NCBI RefSeq assembly: GCF_002355855.1
Contig: NZ_AP017655.1
Location: forward strand, 3,599,001-3,663,000
Direction of reading: 5' to 3'
Length of the DNA: 64,000 bases
DNA from: Sphingobium cloacae
GTDB lineage: Bacteria; Pseudomonadota; Alphaproteobacteria; Sphingomonadales; Sphingomonadaceae
The notes under the pieces: generated by a model
What the model saw: the letters and a program-made list of their open reading frames with translations, nothing else
Databases searched by the model: none
Told to the model about the DNA's origin: nothing
Shown: piece by piece, positions 16,476 to 24,869 of the stretch
How the letters are laid out: each line of letters opens with the position of its first letter
How positions within the stretch are numbered: position 1 is the stretch's first letter
Program-made: the position numbers and the translations under genes

Positions 16476-17972
16476 ATGCGTGAGATTTCGCATCAGCTCG
16501 CTTTCGCCCATGATGCCGCGTCCGCGCGCCATGGCGAAGTCTTCGATCCCAATAACGGCGTGGTGCAGGCGCGGGTGGCGCTGGGCGACGCGGCCCTGCT
16601 CGACCGGGTGGTCGAAGCCGCGCGCAAGGCGCAGCCCGGCTGGGCCGCCACCAATCCGCAGCGCCGCGCCCGCGTCATGTTCCGCTTCAAGGAACTGGTG
16701 GAGCGGAACATGGACGAGCTTGCCCATCTGCTCAGCTCCGAACATGGCAAGGTGATCGCCGATTCGAAGGGCGACATCCAGCGCGGCCTGGAGGTCGTGG
16801 AATTCGCCTGCGGCATCCCCCACGCGCTGAAGGGCGAATATACGCAGGGCGCGGGCCCCGGCATCGACGTCTTCTCCATGCGCCAGCCGATCGGCGTGGG
16901 CGCGGGCATCACGCCCTTCAACTTCCCGGCGATGATCCCGCTCTGGATGTCGGCCGTCGCCATCGCCACCGGCAACGCCTTCATCTTGAAGCCTTCGGAG
17001 CGCGACCCGTCCGTCCCCGTGCGGCTGGGCGAGCTCTTCCAGGAGGCGGGCCTGCCCGAAGGCATTTTCCAGGTCGTCCATGGCGACAAGGAAATGGTGG
17101 ACGCGATCCTCGACCATCCCGGCATCGGCGCGGTGAGCTTCGTCGGCTCGTCCGACATCGCCCATCATGTCTACCGGCGCGGCGTCGCGGCCGGCAAGCG
17201 CGTGCAGGCCATGGGCGGCGCGAAGAACCATGGCATCGTCATGCCCGACGCGGATCTCGACCAGGTGGTGAACGACCTCAGCGGCGCGGCCTTCGGCTCG
17301 GCGGGCGAGCGCTGCATGGCGCTTCCCGTCGTGGTGCCGGTGGGCGAGAAGACCGCGCTCGCCCTGCGCGAGAAGCTGATCCCCGCCATCGACGCGCTGC
17401 GCGTCGGCGTCTCCACCGATGCGGAGGCGCATTACGGCCCCGTCGTCACCGCCCAGCACAAGGCGAAGATCGAACAGTGGATCCAGACCGGCGTCGACGA
17501 AGGCGCGGAGCTGGTCGTCGACGGGCGCGGCTTCACGCTTCAGGGGCATGAGAAGGGCTTCTTCGTCGGCCCGACCCTGTTCGACCATGTGACGCCGGAC
17601 ATGTCCGCCTATAAGGAGGAGATTTTCGGCCCCGTCCTCCAGATCGTCCGCGCCGAAAGCTTCGAGGAGGCGCTCGCGCTCCCCAGCCGGCACCAATATG
17701 GCAATGGCGTGGCCTTCTTCACCCGCAACGGCCATGCCGCGCGCGAATTCGCGGCCCGCGTCGATGTCGGCATGGTCGGCATCAACGTGCCGATCCCGGT
17801 GCCGGTCGCCTATCATAGCTTCGGCGGCTGGAAGCGCTCGGCCTTTGGCGACACCAACCAGCACGGCATGGAAGGCGTCAGATTCTGGACCAAGGTCAAG
17901 ACCGTCACGCAACGCTGGCCCGACGGCGGCGGGAGCGGGGACAGCGCCTTCGTCATTCCGACCATGGGTTGA
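16476..17972 (+). CDS. mmsA: CoA-acylating methylmalonate-semialdehyde dehydrogenase
   Basis: A 498-residue aldehyde dehydrogenase. GVGAGITPFNFPAMIPLWM is the MmsA form of the cofactor-binding segment, and the catalytic Cys is C280 in GERCMALP. It converts (methyl)malonate semialdehyde to propionyl- or acetyl-CoA with release of CO2 in the last step of valine breakdown. It is the first gene of a four-gene rightward operon; the next gene begins 6 bp after its stop. Confidence 0.96.
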   Translation: MREISHQLAFAHDAASARHGEVFDPNNGVVQARVALGDAALLDRVVEAARKAQPGWAATNPQRRARVMFRFKELVERNMDELAHLLSSEHGKVIADSKGDIQRGLEVVEFACGIPHALKGEYTQGAGPGIDVFSMRQPIGVGAGITPFNFPAMIPLWMSAVAIATGNAFILKPSERDPSVPVRLGELFQEAGLPEGIFQVVHGDKEMVDAILDHPGIGAVSFVGSSDIAHHVYRRGVAAGKRVQAMGGAKNHGIVMPDADLDQVVNDLSGAAFGSAGERCMALPVVVPVGEKTALALREKLIPAIDALRVGVSTDAEAHYGPVVTAQHKAKIEQWIQTGVDEGAELVVDGRGFTLQGHEKGFFVGPTLFDHVTPDMSAYKEEIFGPVLQIVRAESFEEALALPSRHQYGNGVAFFTRNGHAAREFAARVDVGMVGINVPIPVPVAYHSFGGWKRSAFGDTNQHGMEGVRFWTKVKTVTQRWPDGGGSGDSAFVIPTMG

Positions 17973-17978
17973 TCCGTC

Positions 17979-19121
17979 ATGAGCCAGTTCGACCTCACCG
18001 ACGACCAGCGCCAGATCCAGGATCTCGCGCGCCGCTTCACCGCCGACGCGATCACGCCCCATGCGGCGGAATGGGACGAAAAGCACATCTTCCCCCGCGA
18101 CACGATCCGCGCCGCGGCGGAACTGGGCTTCGGCGGCATCTACGTCTCCGAAGCGTCGGGCGGCATCGGCCTTGGCCGTCTGGAAGCCGCGCTCATCATG
18201 GAGGCGATGGCCTATGGCTGTCCCTCCACCAGCGCCTTCCTGTCGATCCACAACATGGCGTCGTGGATAATCGACCGCTTCGGTTCCCCGGCGCTCAAGG
18301 ACAAATATCTCCCCTCCATGGTGCCGATGGACCGCATGGGCAGCTATTGCCTGACCGAAGCGGGATCGGGTTCCGACGCCGCCGCGCTCAAGACCCGTGC
18401 GGTGAAGGATGGCGACCATTATGTCGTCACCGGCTCCAAGCAGTTCATCTCCGGCGGCGGCGAGAATGACATCTACGTCACCATGGTCCGCACCGGCGAT
18501 GACGGCGCCAGGGGCATAAGCTGCCTCGTCATCGAAAAGGACATGGAAGGCGTCGGCTTCGGCGCGCCGGAGCGCAAGCTGGGCTGGCATTCCCAGCCCA
18601 CCGCGCAGGTCCATTTCGACAATGTGCGCGTGCCCGCCGAAAATCTGGTCGGCGGCGAAGGGGAGGGGTTCCGCATCGCGATGATGGGCCTCGACGGCGG
18701 GCGCCTCAACATCGGTGCCTGTTCGCTGGGCGGGGCGCAGCGCTGCATCGACGAAGCGGTCGCCTATACCAAGGATCGCAAGCAGTTCGGCCAGGCCATC
18801 GCCGATTTCCAGAATACGCAATTCACGCTGGCGGACATGGAGACGGAGCTTCAGGCGGCCCGAACCCTGCTCTACGCCGCCGCCGTCAAGGTGACGGAAA
18901 ATGCGCCGGACAAGACCCGCTTCGCCGCCATGGCCAAGCGGTTCGCGACCGACACCGGCTCCTCGGTCGTCGACCGCGCGCTGCAACTGCACGGCGGCTA
19001 CGGCTATCTGATGGACTATCCGATCGAGCGCTTCTGGCGCGACCTGCGCGTCCATTCCATCCTGGAGGGCACCAACCAGGTCATGCGGATGATCGTCGCG
19101 CGCGACATGCTGCGGCCGTAG
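17979..19121 (+). CDS. Acyl-CoA dehydrogenase, probably isobutyryl-CoA dehydrogenase
   Basis: A 380-residue flavoprotein with the family signatures CLTEAGSGSDAAALKTRA and QLHGGYGYLMDYPIERFWRD. The catalytic Glu is E363 in ILEGTNQ. The operon of valine-pathway genes makes isobutyryl-CoA to methacrylyl-CoA oxidation the likely reaction, with electrons passing to ETF (etfBA lie 10 kb away). The sequence alone does not separate it from short/branched-chain homologues. Confidence 0.9.
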   Translation: MSQFDLTDDQRQIQDLARRFTADAITPHAAEWDEKHIFPRDTIRAAAELGFGGIYVSEASGGIGLGRLEAALIMEAMAYGCPSTSAFLSIHNMASWIIDRFGSPALKDKYLPSMVPMDRMGSYCLTEAGSGSDAAALKTRAVKDGDHYVVTGSKQFISGGGENDIYVTMVRTGDDGARGISCLVIEKDMEGVGFGAPERKLGWHSQPTAQVHFDNVRVPAENLVGGEGEGFRIAMMGLDGGRLNIGACSLGGAQRCIDEAVAYTKDRKQFGQAIADFQNTQFTLADMETELQAARTLLYAAAVKVTENAPDKTRFAAMAKRFATDTGSSVVDRALQLHGGYGYLMDYPIERFWRDLRVHSILEGTNQVMRMIVARDMLRP

Positions 19122-19141
19122 GAAGGGGAGCGGGGATCATC

Positions 19142-20215
19142 GTGACCGATCAAGTCCTGACCTTCATCGAAAACGGCGTCGGGCGCATCCGGCTCAACCG
19201 GCCAAAGGCGCTCCATGCCCTGACGCCGGAGATGTGCGAAGCGATCAACGCCGCCCTGCTGGCGTGGCGCGCGGACGATGCCGTCGTCGCGGTGATGATC
19301 GACCATGGCGAAGGTCGCGGCTTCTGCGCGGGCGGCGACATCGCCCTCATCGCCAACAGCGCGAAGGCCGATTGCGTCGAGGCGGAGCATTTCTTCTTCG
19401 TCGAATATCGGATGAACCATCTGCTGTTCGTTTATGAAAAGCCCATCGTCGCCTTCCTCGACGGCATCGTCATGGGCGGGGGCGTGGGCATTTCCCTCCC
19501 GGCGCGCTATCGCGTCGCGACGGAACGCACGCTGTTCGCCATGCCCGAAACCGGCATCGGCCTGTTTCCCGATGTGGGCGGCGGCTGGTTCCTGCCGCGC
19601 CTGCCCGGACGGGTGGGGGCATGGCTCGCCGCGACCGGCGCGCGGATCGACGGAGCCGACTGCTTCGCCATCGGGATCGCCACCCATTATATGCCCTCGG
19701 ACCGGCTGGAAGCGGTCAAGGCGGCGATCCTTTCCGATCCGCACCACCTCTCCGGCGTTCTCGACGACAATGCCGAAGCGCCGCCGCCCTCGAAGCTGGA
19801 GGCGATGCGGCCCGACATCGACCGCCTGTTCGCCTCCGACCGGCTGGAGGACATCCTGGCCGCCCTCGACGCGGACGGCGGCGAATGGGCCGCGAAGCAG
19901 CGCGCCATCCTCGACACCAAATCGCCCCAGACGATCAAGGTCGCCTTGCGCCAGCTTGTCGAAGGCGCGGCAAAGACGGATTTCGCCGACAATATGCGGA
20001 TGGAATATGCCATCGCCTGCCATGTGTTGCGCCGTCCCGATCTGGTCGAAGGGGTGCGCGCCGTCATCTTCGACAAGGATAATGCGCCCCGCTGGAACCC
20101 GGCCAGCCCCGGCGGGGTGACAGACGCCATGATCGACGCGATCTTCGTACCGCTGCCGCCGGACCGGCAATGGACCCCCTTGCCGGAACTGCAACAGATA
20201 GGGAAAGGAGCCTGA
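19142..20215 (+). CDS. 3-hydroxyisobutyryl-CoA hydrolase (enoyl-CoA hydratase family)
   Basis: A 357-residue crotonase-fold protein, longer than ordinary hydratases (~260) and the right length for HIBCH-type hydrolases. Motifs are GRGFCAGGDIALIA (oxyanion hole) and IVMGGGVGISLPARYRVATE, with GLFPDVGGGWFLPRL typical of this subgroup. It hydrolyses 3-hydroxyisobutyryl-CoA, so the operon covers isobutyryl-CoA onward, although no separate methacrylyl-CoA hydratase gene is visible here. The start is GTG at 19142 after a GGGGAGCGGGGATC leader. Confidence 0.9.
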   Translation: MTDQVLTFIENGVGRIRLNRPKALHALTPEMCEAINAALLAWRADDAVVAVMIDHGEGRGFCAGGDIALIANSAKADCVEAEHFFFVEYRMNHLLFVYEKPIVAFLDGIVMGGGVGISLPARYRVATERTLFAMPETGIGLFPDVGGGWFLPRLPGRVGAWLAATGARIDGADCFAIGIATHYMPSDRLEAVKAAILSDPHHLSGVLDDNAEAPPPSKLEAMRPDIDRLFASDRLEDILAALDADGGEWAAKQRAILDTKSPQTIKVALRQLVEGAAKTDFADNMRMEYAIACHVLRRPDLVEGVRAVIFDKDNAPRWNPASPGGVTDAMIDAIFVPLPPDRQWTPLPELQQIGKGA

Positions 20216-20216
20216 T

Positions 20217-21101
20217 ATGAGCCTCACCATCGCCTTCATCGGTCTTGGCAATATGGGCGGAGGAATGGCCGCCAACCTGTTGAAGAACGGCTATGCCGTC
20301 CGCGCCTTCGACCTTTCCGAAGAGGCGCTGGCCCGGGCCGGGGCGGCCGGCGCCGTCCGTGCCGCCAGCGTGGCGGATGCCGTGACCGGCGCGGACGCCG
20401 TCGTCACCATGCTGCCTGCCGGTCAGCATGTCGAAAGCGTCTATACCGGCGAAGTCTTCGGCGCGGCCAAGCCGGGCATGCTGTTCCTCGACTGCTCCAC
20501 CATCGACGTGGCGACGGCGCGGCGCGTGGTCGAAGCGGCGGAGGGGCAGGGCTTCGCCATGGTCGACGCGCCCGTGTCCGGCGGCATAGCGGCGGCCAAT
20601 GGCGGCACGCTCACCTTCATGGTCGGCGGCACGGACGCGGCTTTCGCCGGCGCGAAGCCGATCCTGTCCGCCATGGGCAAGGCGGTGATCCACGCGGGCG
20701 GCGCGGGCAACGGGCAGGCGGCGAAGATCTGCAACAACATGCTGCTCGGCGCGACCATGATCGCGACCTGCGAGACGTTCGCCATGGCGCGCAAGCTGGG
20801 CCTCGATCCCCAGACCTTCTACGACATCGCCAGCGTGTCCTCCGGCCAGAGCTGGTCGATGACCAGCTATTGCCCCGTCCCCGGCGTCGGCCCGCAAAGC
20901 CCGTCGGACAACGACTATCAGGGCGGCTTCGCGGTCGGCCTGATGCTCAAGGATCTGAAGCTCGCGGCCGAAGCCGCCGCGTCCGTCAACGCCTCCGTCC
21001 CGATGGGCAGTGCCGCCGGGGCCCTTTATCAACTGCTCGCCAATCAGGGGAAGGCGGCGCGCGACTTCTCCGTCATGATCGAGATGCTGGAAGGGAAATA
21101 G
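20217..21101 (+). CDS. mmsB: 3-hydroxyisobutyrate dehydrogenase
   Basis: A 294-residue beta-hydroxyacid dehydrogenase: N-terminal Rossmann motif FIGLGNMGGGMAANLLKNGY, substrate motif DAPVSGGIAAANGGTLTFM and the catalytic Lys in GNGQAAKICNNMLLG. It oxidises 3-hydroxyisobutyrate to methylmalonate semialdehyde, the substrate of MmsA. It starts 1 bp after the hydrolase stop and closes the operon. Confidence 0.95.
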   Translation: MSLTIAFIGLGNMGGGMAANLLKNGYAVRAFDLSEEALARAGAAGAVRAASVADAVTGADAVVTMLPAGQHVESVYTGEVFGAAKPGMLFLDCSTIDVATARRVVEAAEGQGFAMVDAPVSGGIAAANGGTLTFMVGGTDAAFAGAKPILSAMGKAVIHAGGAGNGQAAKICNNMLLGATMIATCETFAMARKLGLDPQTFYDIASVSSGQSWSMTSYCPVPGVGPQSPSDNDYQGGFAVGLMLKDLKLAAEAAASVNASVPMGSAAGALYQLLANQGKAARDFSVMIEMLEGK

Positions 21102-21211
21102 GCGCCGTTCCCAGCGCATTTCGTGCTCCCGCGCAGGCACTCGAACGGGACGAGCGGCTCGCGAGAGCGCAGCCGCGCCGTCCGAACCATTCTCCCGCCC
21201 CCCGGCTCCCA

Positions 21212-22114
21212 TCAGGGCAAACTCCCGCCATCCTCCAGCAATCGTCGCATATCCGGCACGGCGTCGCCTTGTCCCATACCGTGCCGTTCCATCTCGCGCA
21301 GCGTCGCCAGCGCCATCGCGCGATAGTCGGGCAGCACGGCGGGGCAGCGCTGGCGGAAGGCTTCCAGATGATCGCCGATGGTGCCCCGGTCCCCCCGCAG
21401 CAGCGGGCCGGACAGGGCCGCGAACCCGTCCGCAAGGCTGTTCTCCATCGCCGCCCGCGCCAGCGGCCCCAGCACCCCATGCGGATCGGCGACCCCGGCC
21501 GCCTCCAGGGCCCGCGCCGCGCCCTCCATCAGCGTCACCAGATGGTTCGCCGCATGGCTGAGCGCCCCGTGATAGAGCGCCCGCATCTCCTCCGCGATGA
21601 CGAACCCCTTGCCGCCCAGCGCCTTCACGACCGCCATTGCCCGCTCGACCGCCTCGGCGGACCCGCCCGTCACGCCGAAGGGCGCGCCCGCCATGCGCCG
21701 CGCTTCGTTTGCCGGATCGCCGGTGAAGGTCATCACCGGATGAACGGCCGCCGTCACCGCGCCCGCCTGCCGCAGCGGTTCCAACACCCCCACGCCGCAT
21801 CGCCCGCTCAGGTGAAATAGGAAAGGACGGCCCATCCCCGGCCTCCCAAAACTCAATCCCTTCGCCATCTCGTTCATGGAATCGTCCGCAACCGCCATGA
21901 CGATCAGGTCGCAGCGCCGCCAGATCTCCGCCGCCCGCTCCACCGCCCGCGCCCGCGGCAAACGGGCCAGCGCTTCGCCCAGCCGCCTAGGCGAACGGTT
22001 GAAGAGCAGCGGCGCACCCTCCGAAAAGGGAGCGAGCGCAACGGCGAAAGCCTGACCCGCCCGCCCCGCGCCGATAATGCCGAGTTGCTTGCAGCGGGGA
22101 AACGCGCCCGTCAT
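21212..22114 (-). CDS. Rossmann-like/DUF2520-type protein (ProC-like)
   Basis: A 300-residue protein with an N-terminal dinucleotide-binding motif LGIIGAGRAGQAFAVALAPF and a second domain with AVHPVMTFTGD and the helix-rich HGALSHAANHLVTLMEG. This layout fits the Rossmann_like/DUF2520 family, relatives of pyrroline-5-carboxylate reductase whose reaction is unknown. The start at 22114 overlaps the stop of the upstream gene (ATGA), so it is the last gene of a three-gene leftward operon with a TIGR02186-type protein and TauE. Confidence 0.8.
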   Translation of the reverse strand: MTGAFPRCKQLGIIGAGRAGQAFAVALAPFSEGAPLLFNRSPRRLGEALARLPRARAVERAAEIWRRCDLIVMAVADDSMNEMAKGLSFGRPGMGRPFLFHLSGRCGVGVLEPLRQAGAVTAAVHPVMTFTGDPANEARRMAGAPFGVTGGSAEAVERAMAVVKALGGKGFVIAEEMRALYHGALSHAANHLVTLMEGAARALEAAGVADPHGVLGPLARAAMENSLADGFAALSGPLLRGDRGTIGDHLEAFRQRCPAVLPDYRAMALATLREMERHGMGQGDAVPDMRRLLEDGGSLP

Positions 22115-22878
22115 ATCCGACGCGCGATCGCTCCGGCGGCCCAGCCCATGCCGACCGCCAGCAGGATGGCCGTCAGGCCATAGAGGAAGGACCAATGCTC
22201 CGCCGCCAGGGCCATGAACTGTTCGAAGCCCGATTTGCGGACCGTGATGTCCCGGATCGCCGCCGCGACCACGCGCCCGTCCTGGACGAGGAAGGTTTCC
22301 GCCGTATAGTCGCCCACCGTCACGCGCGCCGATAGCGGCAGCCGCGCGCGATAGAGAACGCCGTCCGTGATCTCGACCGTGCCGGGCCTTTCCACATAAA
22401 GGCCGACCCGTCTCCGCAGGTCGACCAGCCCCGCCTGGAACCGTTCCAGTTCCGCGCTGTCGTTCAGCGACGACGGCGACAATTGCAGCTTGTCCACGCC
22501 TAACTCATATATGGCCGCGGTCCGGTCATCGACGATCCGCCCGATCGGCCGGGAGGACGCCATCGCATAGAAGCTGGGCGCCGAGCGGAAGCGCGCACGG
22601 TCGGCATTGACCCAGATGCCCGCCACCTTTTCCTTCTCCCGCATCATGATGGACTGGTCCGGGCCCTTGAGGACCACGACGATGTCGGCGGGCTTTTGAG
22701 GGCGGCGGCCGTCCGGATAGACGATGGCGCCGAACAGCAGCAGATCCGCGCCGGTGAAACTGTACTGGATCTCGACATTGCGTTGCGACACGTCGGGCAC
22801 CAGCTGAGGTTCGTCGGCTCCACCCAGCAACAGGAGCAGCGCGGGCGCCAGCAGGGAAAGGGCGGAAGCGCGCGTCAT
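22111..22878 (-). CDS. TIGR02186-like membrane-anchored protein
   Basis: A 255-residue protein with an N-terminal signal (ALSLLAPALLLLLGG), a beta-rich periplasmic domain (ADLLLFGAIVYPDGRRP) and one C-terminal helix (FLYGLTAILLAVGMGWAAGA) with a short Arg-rich tail. This matches the TIGR02186 group, regularly found next to TauE/SafE permeases in alphaproteobacteria. The function is unknown; the context suggests a partner of the permease. It overlaps both neighbours by 4 bp. Confidence 0.8.
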   Translation of the reverse strand: MTRASALSLLAPALLLLLGGADEPQLVPDVSQRNVEIQYSFTGADLLLFGAIVYPDGRRPQKPADIVVVLKGPDQSIMMREKEKVAGIWVNADRARFRSAPSFYAMASSRPIGRIVDDRTAAIYELGVDKLQLSPSSLNDSAELERFQAGLVDLRRRVGLYVERPGTVEITDGVLYRARLPLSARVTVGDYTAETFLVQDGRVVAAAIRDITVRKSGFEQFMALAAEHWSFLYGLTAILLAVGMGWAAGAIARRI

Positions 22879-23789
22879 CGGACTTCGATCGTATAGATTT
22901 CATCCGGCCGCCATCCCAGGCCCAGAGCCATGCGCGCCGCCACCAGCAGGACGATGGCGGCCAGCAGCATGCGCAGATATTCCGGGCGGAGCGTCATCGA
23001 TATGCGCGTCCCCACCTGCGCCCCTGTCACGCTGCCGATGAGGAGCAGCAGGGCCAGGACCAGATCCACCGCCTTGGTCGTCATGGCGTGCATCATCGTG
23101 GTCGCCATGGTGACGAAGAGAATCTGGAAAAGGGAAGTGCCGACCACCGATTGCGTCGTCATGCCCAGCAGGTAGAGCATCGCTGGGACGAGGATGAAGC
23201 CGCCGCCCACGCCCAGCAGCATGGTGAGAATCCCCGTCGCCACGCCCAGCAGCAGCGGCGCCAGCGGCGAGATGTAAAGCCCCGAGCGATAGAAGCGCCA
23301 CCGCATCGGCAGCGCCGCGACCAACGGATGATGGCGGCGTTTTCGCGCCTGGATCCGCTTGCCGGTCTTGAGCGCGATCAGGGCCTGGATCGATTCCTTG
23401 GCCATCAGCGACCCGATGCCACCCAGCATCAGGACGTAGAGAAGGGCGATCACCGTATCGATCTGGCCCAGCGATTGCAGCAGCCTGAACAGCAGCACGC
23501 CGATGCCCGCGCCGACCACACCGCCCGCGATCAGCACGCCGCCCATACGGAAATCGACCGTGCCGCGCTCCATATGGGTGACTACGCCCGAGACGCTGGC
23601 GCCGGTCACCTGCGACGCGGCCGAAGCCGCCGCGACGGTCGGAGGAATGCCGTAGAAGATAAGCAACGGCGTCGTCAGGAAACCGCCTCCCACGCCGAAC
23701 ATGCCGGACAGCAGGCCGACGACCCCGCCCAGCCCGATGATGACGAGGGCATTTACCGATAGATTGGCGATGGGCAGGTAAAGGTCCAT
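22875..23789 (-). CDS. TauE/SafE-family sulfite exporter-like permease
   Basis: A 304-residue integral membrane protein with about eight helices and the two family repeats GGVVGLLSGMFGVGGGFLTTP and GVATGILTMLLGVGGGFILVP. Family members move sulfite, sulfoacetate or related anions. I chose ATG 23789 (MDLYLPIANLSVN) because the 14 codons before it look non-coding. It is the first gene of the leftward operon. Confidence 0.9.
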   Translation of the reverse strand: MDLYLPIANLSVNALVIIGLGGVVGLLSGMFGVGGGFLTTPLLIFYGIPPTVAAASAASQVTGASVSGVVTHMERGTVDFRMGGVLIAGGVVGAGIGVLLFRLLQSLGQIDTVIALLYVLMLGGIGSLMAKESIQALIALKTGKRIQARKRRHHPLVAALPMRWRFYRSGLYISPLAPLLLGVATGILTMLLGVGGGFILVPAMLYLLGMTTQSVVGTSLFQILFVTMATTMMHAMTTKAVDLVLALLLLIGSVTGAQVGTRISMTLRPEYLRMLLAAIVLLVAARMALGLGWRPDEIYTIEVR

Positions 23790-23846
23790 GTCTCTCCGGC
23801 TTAGGGCCAAAGCGCCGGGATATAAAGGCATGCGATATCTAGCTGC

Positions 23847-24869
23847 CTAAAAATCGGTAGCAAGCGTCATGGCCAGTCCGGATGGAGGATGTGTCCGCCC
23901 CGCGATCCGTTCGCGCCATTCGACGGTGACGCGGGCATTCACATCCGGAAGCCGAAATCGCCACTGCAATTCGGGACCCATGTCCAGACGTTCGAGATGG
24001 GGTTGCGCGCCGCCCGACACGCTGCCGCCGATGCGAAGAGGAGAGTGGCCCAAGGGTGAGGAAATCGAAATCCTCCCGTCGGCAAACAAGTCACGGCTCC
24101 GAAGCCCGACCATGCCCATCTGCGCATATCCTTCCGCCTCCAGTCCTTTCGTCAATGCAGTCGGCCCGAAACCGCCAACGATCAGCGCGGCGTTGGCATT
24201 CCGGCCGCCATCGCCCAGGGCCATCCGGCGTTCGACGCCGATGCTGACGGGGATATGAGAGAGAGGCTGTATGGAGAGGCCCAGTGCTGCCTCTGGCGCA
24301 ACCGGACGGTCAAGTGCGCCGGCTATCCGCCCATAGGCGGTGACGCGCCCTTGCGCGGTCTCTGCCAGCAGGAAATCGATCCGCATACCCATTTGAGACG
24401 CGCCCAGCCGTCCGGGCGAGAGGGCATTGGGCACATTGCCGCCATCTCTCCAGAACAGCCATGCGCTTGTGTGCCAGCGACTGGGCGGTTTGCGGGAAGG
24501 AAGGAGCGCGGCCCCGGACGAAGGGACCGCCATAATGCCGGGCGCGCTCTCCCGGGATGGATTGGCGGATCGCGGGGGCGTGAATGAAGGGAGAGCAGGC
24601 GTTCCCGGATCGATCGATGCCTTGGGCCGGGCTTGGGCCTGATGATGATCGGGAGCCTTTTTGTAGAAGCCAAGTGCATCCCTGCCTGGTGTGATCGATA
24701 GGGTCGTCGATGGAGGGGGTGAGGCGGGCTGCGTTTCCAACGGCGAAGCCAGGCGCGGCATGGGCGGCATCGATCCGTCCATCTGCGTGACGATGATGCG
24801 GAATGCGGCCCATCCCAAAATCAGCAATCCGAAAAAGCGAAGGGGACGTCCGCTGGCCGGGGCTGTCAT
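23847..24869 (-). CDS. Unknown envelope protein paired with an NfrB-like glycosyltransferase
   Basis: A 340-residue protein with no family I recognise. A membrane helix lies at about 10-28 (RFFGLLILGWAAFRIIV), followed by a proline/serine-rich spacer (residues 35-135). The C-terminal ~200 residues are rich in alternating strands and end in Phe (LAMTLATDF), as in outer-membrane or beta-barrel-like domains. A link to the C-terminal domain of phage-N4 adsorption protein A is possible by position and pattern. Start ATG 24869 makes an ATGA overlap with the glycosyltransferase; an ATG at 24914 would overlap it by 49 bp. Confidence 0.6.
   Translation of the reverse strand: MTAPASGRPLRFFGLLILGWAAFRIIVTQMDGSMPPMPRLASPLETQPASPPPSTTLSITPGRDALGFYKKAPDHHQAQARPKASIDPGTPALPSFTPPRSANPSRESAPGIMAVPSSGAALLPSRKPPSRWHTSAWLFWRDGGNVPNALSPGRLGASQMGMRIDFLLAETAQGRVTAYGRIAGALDRPVAPEAALGLSIQPLSHIPVSIGVERRMALGDGGRNANAALIVGGFGPTALTKGLEAEGYAQMGMVGLRSRDLFADGRISISSPLGHSPLRIGGSVSGGAQPHLERLDMGPELQWRFRLPDVNARVTVEWRERIAGRTHPPSGLAMTLATDF

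Noticed and set aside
16452..19055. A long minus-strand open frame across mmsA and the acyl-CoA dehydrogenase
   Set aside because: Shadow of two well-conserved enzymes; no ribosome site or motif.
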